Shown: positions 62,201 through 64,000 of the stretch, one piece after another
Layout: every line of letters starts with the position of its first letter
Position numbering within the stretch: the first letter of the stretch is position 1
Origin: Liquidambar formosana
Taxonomy: Eukaryota; Streptophyta; Magnoliopsida; Saxifragales; Altingiaceae
DNA length: 64,000 nucleotides
Direction: 5' to 3'
NCBI GenBank assembly: GCA_039720395.1
Contig: CM077828.1
Span: 23,478,717 to 23,542,716, forward strand
The notes under the pieces: model-generated
Told to the model about the DNA's origin: nothing
Seen by the model: only the letters and a program-made list of their open reading frames with translations
Database searches by the model: none
Made by a program: the position numbers and the translations under genes

Positions 62201-62594
62201 AACAACAAACCCTCACATTCGAAAGACAATCGCTGAGTCTCCGCAAGCATTCTGTCTCTCCAGGATACACGAAACCTTGAACCGCAACCGGCGTGACCGA
62301 GAAGGAGTCGGGAGAGCAGATTTCGAGCCTGGCCCGGAACATTTCTGGCAAATGGGGTTTCAGAAAAGGGTCGACGGAGATTGTTTCCGGTGATTGTTGT
62401 TTGGTGAAATGGGTGGTGGTGGTGGTGGTGGTGGTGAGTTCGGAAGAGGGCTTTCGGCACTTGAAGAGCTTCCATGGGTCTTGTGGTTTGGTGGTGGTGG
62501 CGGGGGATTCGGGTTCTAGGGCTGCCTTGCGCTTTGCTAGGGCTGCGAGACGGTTCGCTTCAGCCCTCTGCCTTTGTTCTTCAGTGATTTCCAT
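31521..62594 (-). CDS. SNF2-family helicase with C-terminal HNH nuclease (ZRANB3/SMARCAL1-like)
   Basis: 24 exons give 1246 residues with matching phases at every junction. In order: SMARCAL1-type RPA-binding-like motif ([16 protein letters not shown], residues 4-19); HARP-like region (about 95-200); SNF2 ATPase with DEMGLGKT (237-244), DESHH (333-337) and SGTP (367-370); helicase C-lobe with GGVGLDF (609-615) and the arginine-finger motif [10 protein letters not shown] (636-645); an unidentified linker; a Cys-rich putative zinc region (about 1010-1090); and HNH (HADH 1131-1134, N1149, C1154-x2-C1157-H1158). The family remodels or anneals stalled replication forks; ZRANB3 also cuts DNA with its HNH. 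It matches the Arabidopsis SNF2-HNH protein At5g07810 from memory. An in-frame ATG 44 codons upstream (62724-62726) is less likely because the family motif begins right after the chosen Met. Confidence 0.93.
32354..32529 (-). CDS. Helicase gene exon 23
   Basis: 176 nt, [18 protein letters not shown] then a basic helix ([15 protein letters not shown]). It completes HNH (N, C-x2-C-H). Donor GTATAT. Confidence 0.93.
33252..33290. repeat. (TA)n microsatellite
   Basis: About 39 bases of alternating TA directly next to the long-TIR MITE. Comparable TA runs occur at about 17057-17090, 18682-18717, 40303-40318, 43257-43274 and 44181-44210. Confidence 0.9.
33291..33681. mobile_element. Long-TIR MITE, copy B, in helicase intron 22
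   Basis: A 391-bp element starting GGGTCAAGATCAACATACAC and ending GTATGTTATCCTAACCC. The two termini are complementary over roughly 80 bases (ACATACACAATTTTTTA against its complement). A second copy lies at 20135-20474. No coding sequence; the superfamily is not determined because the flanks are TA-rich. Confidence 0.78.
34541..34620 (-). CDS. Helicase gene exon 22
   Basis: 80 nt, [26 protein letters not shown]. First half of the HNH motif (HADH). Ends in phase 1; donor GTGTGA. Confidence 0.93.
35061..35206 (-). CDS. Helicase gene exon 21
   Basis: 146 nt, [20 protein letters not shown] to VARRKKL-type basic end. C-x2-C-x3-C-H cluster. Ends in phase 2; donor GTAAGT. Confidence 0.92.
35396..35498 (-). 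CDS. Helicase gene exon 20
   Basis: 103 nt, [20 protein letters not shown] to RFLRQ. Further Cys residues of the putative zinc-binding region. Donor GTTAGA. Confidence 0.92.
35569..35756 (-). CDS. Helicase gene exon 19
   Basis: 188 nt, [16 protein letters not shown] to LCKLCQTPC. Start of the Cys-rich region. Ends in phase 2; donor GTTAGT. Confidence 0.92.
35854..36168 (-). CDS. Helicase gene exon 18
   Basis: 105 codons, [20 protein letters not shown] to NINHNSE, a segment conserved in plant SNF2-HNH proteins. Donor GTGTGA. Confidence 0.92.
37447..37554 (-). CDS. Helicase gene exon 17
   Basis: 36 codons ([13 protein letters not shown] to DFLRFE). Acceptor TGCAG, donor GTAAAA. This exon is deleted from the partial gene copy at 19.2-20.1 kb. 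Confidence 0.85.
37663..37833 (-). CDS. Helicase gene exon 16
   Basis: 57 codons of linker ([20 protein letters not shown] to EGSKEK). Acceptor TTTAG chosen; an internal CAG 33 nt later would also keep the frame. A degenerate copy of this exon lies at 19679-19849. Confidence 0.8.
37933..38178 (-). CDS. Helicase gene exon 15
   Basis: 82 codons of linker with no known domain ([12 protein letters not shown] to DDLNIK). CAG acceptor, GTAAAA donor; the phase is conserved. Confidence 0.85.
39000..40295 (-). mobile_element. Degenerate LINE fragment in helicase intron 14
   Basis: On the minus strand the broken frames read [16 protein letters not shown] and, further on, [19 protein letters not shown], the pattern of the plant LINE C-terminal zf-RVT region. 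The 3' end near 39000-39060 is A/T-rich. A PIF/Harbinger-type MITE interrupts it at 39856-40227. Stops and frameshifts are frequent. Confidence 0.5.
39856..40227. mobile_element. PIF/Harbinger (Tourist-like) MITE
   Basis: A 372-bp element with terminal inverted repeats GAGCATCTCCAAGGG and CCCTTGGAGATGCTC and the 3-bp duplication TTA (39853-39855, 40228-40230). TTA/TAA duplication is typical of this superfamily. Internally rich in TAGCTA motifs. Confidence 0.88.
40923..41320 (-). pseudogene. Gly/Tyr/Ser-rich open segment inside the hAT element
   Basis: The frame runs from a plausible acceptor (TTTTTTGTAG) near 41320 to TAA at 40923. It codes for a low-complexity tail ([40 protein letters not shown]). 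The composition is unlike the surrounding AT-rich DNA. It may be the last exon of the element's transposase or a captured host exon. I do not recognise the protein. Confidence 0.35.
42025..42255 (+). other. GC-rich 76-codon frame, function unknown
   Basis: ATG-initiated frame ([16 protein letters not shown]) rich in Ser, Thr, Arg and Pro, inside the hAT element. The codon order looks like translated simple sequence (CCACCGCTACCGCCG). No domain is seen and it is probably not a gene. It is listed because its composition stands out. Confidence 0.15.
42875..43479. mobile_element. hAT-type MITE with 8-bp target duplication TCCAAAAG
   Basis: A 605-bp element beginning CAGGGGCGGAGG and ending TAGATCCGCCACTG. 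It is flanked by TCCAAAAG at 42867-42874 and 43480-43487. It holds an exceptional run of 22 C at about 43432-43453 and an (AT)n run. No coding capacity. Confidence 0.88.
43855..43920. repeat. Fragment of a dispersed CTTATCCCAATTATTTGG repeat
   Basis: Related fragments occur at about 50660-50700, 51026-51100 and 56090-56165 (ATCCCAA-TTATTTGGG core, then a GATCCA or ATTATGTT extension). The family was not identified. Confidence 0.45.
44322..44420 (-). CDS. Helicase gene exon 14
   Basis: 33 codons, [20 protein letters not shown] to AVQEIA. It is followed by the 6.1-kb intron 14. Confidence 0.9.
44509..44574 (-). CDS. Helicase gene exon 13
   Basis: 22 codons, [22 protein letters not shown] (motif VI with the arginine finger). 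AAG acceptor, GTGCTT donor. Confidence 0.92.
44860..45415. mobile_element. Possible LTR or retrotransposon remnant in helicase intron 12
   Basis: A TATA-box-like CTATAAATAGCC at about 44969 follows a GTTAGTTA-rich stretch. About 400 bases later, TCTATAAAATCAATACA and an A-run (45400-45412) look like a polyadenylated 3' end. No coding domain is seen. Low confidence. Confidence 0.25.
45635..45745 (-). CDS. Helicase gene exon 12
   Basis: 37 codons coding for [20 protein letters not shown] to ASWLRQ (helicase motif V). CAG acceptor, GTCTAT donor. Confidence 0.92.
46225..46441. repeat. Long AT-rich palindrome of TACA/TATA repeats
   Basis: The left half is built of (TACA)n and (TA)n with ATCTATATA/ATCCATATA spacers, the right half of the complementary (TGTA)n and (TA)n with TATATGGATAT/TATATAGATAT spacers. 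The centre is near 46323. Overlapping chance frames on both strands come from this array. Confidence 0.88.
46536..46730 (-). mobile_element. tRNA-derived SINE in helicase intron 11
   Basis: On the minus strand it reads GGTAGCTCAGTTGGCAAGCG (box A) and CTGAGTTCGACTC (box B), about 30 bases apart. The rest is shared with the SINE at 30945-31133. It ends in a T/A-rich tail on the left. About 195 bp, longer than a tRNA. Confidence 0.8.
47100..47460 (-). mobile_element. Possible solo LTR in helicase intron 11
   Basis: On the minus strand a TATA-like TGCCTATTTAAAGGC is followed by a CT-rich transcribed-leader-like stretch (CTTCTCCCCTCTCTTCGTCT). This resembles a promoter within an LTR. Borders and target duplication were not found. 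Confidence 0.25.
48010..48111 (-). CDS. Helicase gene exon 11
   Basis: 34 codons, [20 protein letters not shown] to FQSSAE. The only frame-compatible donor is GAG|GCTCGT, a GC-type donor. Confidence 0.88.
49218..49417 (-). CDS. Helicase gene exon 10
   Basis: 200 nt coding for [18 protein letters not shown] and [16 protein letters not shown] (helicase motif IV). Donor GTAAGA. Confidence 0.92.
50239..50611. mobile_element. MITE with about 58-bp terminal inverted repeats in helicase intron 9
   Basis: The left end ACAGTCCCGTTCCTATCAGC and the complement of the right end (ACAGTCCTGTTCCTATCTGC) match over about 58 bases, continuing through CTGATATAGTGC and GGGCCCATCTC. A partial extra copy of the left terminus follows at about 50298. 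No coding content; superfamily unclear. Confidence 0.8.
51134..51345 (+). mobile_element. tRNA-derived SINE in helicase intron 9
   Basis: Box A-like GGTAGCCCAGTTGG (about 51144) and box B GGGTTCGATTCC (about 51198) are followed by a unique body (CCCAAGGGTTTAGG, GGGCCCTACTGTAG) and an A-rich tail, then a run of about 22 G. It is a different family from the two minus-strand SINEs. Confidence 0.8.
51553..51736 (-). CDS. Helicase gene exon 9
   Basis: 184 nt starting [20 protein letters not shown], then an acidic linker. Ends in phase 1; donor GTAATT. Confidence 0.92.
52579..52638 (-). CDS. Helicase gene exon 8
   Basis: 20 codons, [20 protein letters not shown]. Acceptor GCAG, donor GTGTGC. Confidence 0.92.
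53046..53330. mobile_element. Stowaway-like MITE in helicase intron 7
   Basis: TA flanks (53044-53045, 53331-53332). The termini CTCCCCCCAACCCGC and ATCTTTAAAAGATAGGGAG fit degenerate Stowaway ends, and internal parts (CCATAATTTTTGTCC) match Stowaway-like sequence elsewhere in the window. 285 bp. Confidence 0.65.
53363..53453 (-). CDS. Helicase gene exon 7
   Basis: 91 nt coding for [18 protein letters not shown] to GKIFQ. TTTAG acceptor, GTAATC donor. Confidence 0.92.
53555..53590 (-). CDS. Helicase gene exon 6, 36-nt microexon
   Basis: It codes for [11 protein letters not shown] plus two split codons. Without it the conserved [16 protein letters not shown] run would be missing. Acceptor CATAG; the donor is the non-canonical GCAAGT. 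Confidence 0.88.
53808..53881 (-). CDS. Helicase gene exon 5
   Basis: 74 nt coding for [24 protein letters not shown] (motif III, SGTP). Ends in phase 2; donor GTTGTA. Confidence 0.9.
54560..55760. other. Unassigned insertion-like DNA in helicase intron 4
   Basis: A less AT-rich block than its surroundings, with several overlapping short frames (54581-54901, 54891-55076) and phrases such as CTCCGAG and GCTCGGTGCTC repeated. It may be part of an old retrotransposon, but no domain or terminal repeat was recognised. Confidence 0.25.
56373..56548 (-). CDS. Helicase gene exon 4
   Basis: 176 nt. It codes for [12 protein letters not shown] to the Walker B DESHH and ends SESEE in phase 0. Donor GTATAG. 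Confidence 0.92.
57657..57925. repeat. Direct repeat, about 75 bp, two copies 189 bp apart
   Basis: GTTAACTTACCAACTCATCT plus AAAAGCCC..TGTATATCAGAG (from 57657) recurs from 57846 with several substitutions. The family is unknown. Confidence 0.55.
58725..59970 (-). mobile_element. 5'-truncated, degenerate LINE (L1-like) in helicase intron 3
   Basis: Minus-strand broken frames give [57 protein letters not shown] and [17 protein letters not shown], the plant LINE C-terminal zinc-binding region (zf-RVT) in order. An A-tail (T-run at 58732-58755 on plus) marks the 3' end. The upstream endonuclease and RT core are missing. It is inserted in the same orientation as the helicase gene and contains several stops and frameshifts. 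Confidence 0.82.
60232..60364 (-). CDS. Helicase gene exon 3
   Basis: 133 nt, ends in phase 1. It codes for [14 protein letters not shown] (motif Ia region). Acceptor CAG, donor GTAATG. Confidence 0.92.
60870..61010 (+). other. tRNA-like remnant, possibly SINE
   Basis: It contains box A-like TGGCGTAGTGGG, an anticodon-arm-like CGGAT-TTCATTC-ATCCG (CAT in the loop), and box B TGGTTCGAGTCC. The spacing between A and B (about 80 bases) is too long for an intact tRNA, and no acceptor stem could be paired. Confidence 0.3.
61430..61789 (-). CDS. Helicase gene exon 2
   Basis: 120 codons, TTTAG acceptor, GTAATT donor. It codes for [20 protein letters not shown] through Walker [11 protein letters not shown]. 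Confidence 0.93.
62217..62594 (-). CDS. Helicase gene exon 1
   Basis: 126 codons, phase 0 end. It codes for the N-terminal RPA-binding-like motif, a run of eight Thr from an (ACC)n tract, and the start of the HARP-like region. Donor GTGAGG chosen; GTTTGT six bases on is also possible and would keep the frame. Confidence 0.85.
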
Positions 62595-63000
62595 GGAGAT
62601 CGAGCCAGGGTTTTGGAGGAGAGAGTGAGAGAGATGAGGATTTGAACCATGGGGTACTAAATGGGCGGGGAAGGAGGGAGGGAAAAAATGGGATGATAGC
62701 CACGCGTCAGTGAGGCGCGTGTACATACGCTCCAACAAGCCAAACACATTTTAGGATGCGTTTGGTTAGGGGGTTTGATGCCTGGGAAAGGGATTTAACT
62801 CCCTTTTTCGGTGTTTGGTTCGTCCATATTCCTAGGAATCCATCATACCCGCTAGGTTAGGATTCCTACGTAAAGGGGGCTTTTCAATCCCATCTTAGAC
62901 GTGGGCTTGTAAACCCATTGAGAAACCCATTCCTAGGTATTTATAATAAAAGAAAATGACGACCGTGCCCCTCCCTTTTACAAACAATATTTTATTATTC
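62595..63000 (-). promoter_or_regulatory. Upstream region of the helicase gene
   Basis: It lies directly 5' of the chosen start codon on the minus strand. A GC-richer block (62640-62720) contains GGGCGGGGAAGG. An in-frame upstream ATG at 62724-62726 lies within it. No TATA box can be assigned. From about 62750 a GCGTTTGGTTAGGG start resembles the ends of some plant MITEs, but no partner terminus was found. Confidence 0.35.
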
Positions 63001-63469
63001 CTTCCATGTCCCTTCTCTCAATCTCCCAAAATGCAATCCACCATCTAAACCCACAAACACCCACCTTCATGGCTTCCATGGCACATCGCCATTATCGATC
63101 TTATACTCTAACCATCGACAATAGCTTCTGCTCCGACAACTGTTCGTCATCCCCAATCGCACCTTGCCACCGCCACCATCACCCCCAATTGTGCCTTGCC
63201 ACCGCCGTCATCACTCTAAACCCAAAACCATTTTGCATCCATAAATGTAGACTATCAACGACAGCGATTCTAAAGAGATTGTTCTTTTTTTTTTTACTTT
63301 ACTGTGTTTGGTTATGGGGTTCTAGGTTTTGGTGAGTGTGATTTTAGGGAAGGAAATTGGGATTTTGGGAAGGGATTATGGAAGTTGAGTCTTCAGGGAT
63401 GGTGTGAAGTTAACCCTTAAACCAGTAGCTAGTGGCAAATAGAAGATGGTGGGGGTTGGTTGTGATTAG

Positions 63470-63890
63470 GGCTGGCAATCTGGGCAAGTTGGGTAGGTTT
63501 GGGTTGAGTCATAAATGGGTTGGGTTGGGTCATTAATTGGTTGGGCATAACCCAACCCAATTATTGTGCATACCCAAAACCAACCCACAACCAACCCGCA
63601 ACCAACTCGTGAATCACTACGATAAACCCAAAGCCAGCATGGATTATATTCGACCCAATTTATGACCCGACCCAAATTTAAACCCAGTCCAAATTCTGAC
63701 CGACCCATTTTGGGGGTTATATTTTCCTTCTTTTTCTCTCTCTCCTCAAAATGCTATAAGTGGAGAATCTCTACCTAATTACTGTGCATAGCCAAAACCA
63801 ACCCTATCAATAGCTGATCTAATTCATGGCTCGACCCAGATCTAAACCCGAATCCAATTCTGACCCGACTCGTTTTTGTGCCCTAGTTGT
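63470..63890. repeat. GGGTTGGGT / CCAACCCA low-complexity repeat region
   Basis: The region is made of GGTTGGG and CCCAACC units on both strands, with a duplicated block (ATTACTGTGCATA..CCAAAACCAACCC, then GACCCGACC). It begins AGGGCTGGCAATC, a motif seen at the ends of some plant hAT-type MITEs, but a target duplication was not found. Chance frames here are not genes. Confidence 0.45.
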
Positions 63891-63894
63891 TGTT

Positions 63895-64000
63895 GTTGTT
63901 GTTGTTGTTTTTTTTTTTTCCTTTCAAATCAGCAAAAAGAAATTTTATTATAGATAAAAAGCAATACACCCCAGAACACCCAAAATTAGAACAAACTAAA
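63895..64000 (-). mobile_element. LINE-like 3' tail at window end
   Basis: A (GTT)n and T-run at 63887-63919 is followed by AAATTTTATTATAGATAAAAA, resembling the 3' end and A-tail of a minus-strand LINE like that at 58.7 kb. The rest lies outside the window. Confidence 0.3.

Noticed and set aside
62595..62726. Upstream ATG of the helicase giving 44 extra residues
   Set aside because: The extra peptide looks like translated leader, and the conserved N-terminal motif begins immediately after the downstream Met. Not excluded without transcript data.
63006..63335. 109-codon frame near the right end
   Set aside because: His/Ser/Pro-rich low complexity with no family resemblance, in a repeat-rich region upstream of the helicase gene.

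Overview
The window is nuclear DNA of a flowering plant, most likely a eudicot. It is AT-rich, has long T-rich introns, two intron-containing plant gene families and many plant transposable elements. The species cannot be named from sequence alone. Only two host genes can be supported, and most of the short reading frames are chance ORFs in repeats or introns.

Layout. 1-5.1 kb is repeat-derived: LTR-like fragments, a 78-bp-arm foldback and tandem repeats. 5.1-9.2 kb is a T-rich stretch that looks transcribed rightward but has no recognisable coding potential. 9.91-15.51 kb is a complete Ty1-copia retrotransposon with 243-bp LTRs, a TAAAT target duplication and one in-frame stop inside pol. 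15.5-25.3 kb holds decayed copies of one host segment (its best copy lies directly upstream of the receptor kinase gene), several small DNA transposons, Helitron-like elements, a SINE and a partial copy (19.19-20.08 kb) of part of the helicase gene. 25.33-29.33 kb is a leucine-rich-repeat receptor kinase of the FLS2/EFR/Xa21-type class (non-RD kinase, one intron) with an apparent 1-bp frameshift close to its C-terminus.

31.5-62.6 kb on the minus strand is one very long gene. I reconstructed it as 24 exons with compatible phases, coding for a 1246-residue SNF2-family fork-remodelling helicase. It has a SMARCAL1-like N-terminal motif and a ZRANB3-like C-terminal HNH nuclease domain. It includes a 36-nt microexon and two GC-AG introns. 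Its introns hold at least two LINE fragments, two hAT elements with 8-bp target duplications, PIF/Harbinger-type, Stowaway-type and other MITEs, SINEs and a large AT-rich palindrome. 62.6-64 kb is its upstream region plus low-complexity repeats.

The two genes have unrelated roles: the receptor kinase would act at the plasma membrane in perception of microbes or peptides, and the helicase/nuclease in the nucleus at stalled replication forks. No operon-like or cluster logic links them. The most informative observations are the gene-fragment duplication, the GC-AG introns and microexon, the kinase frameshift and the transposon insertions, several of which have target duplications or pre-insertion sites visible inside the window.
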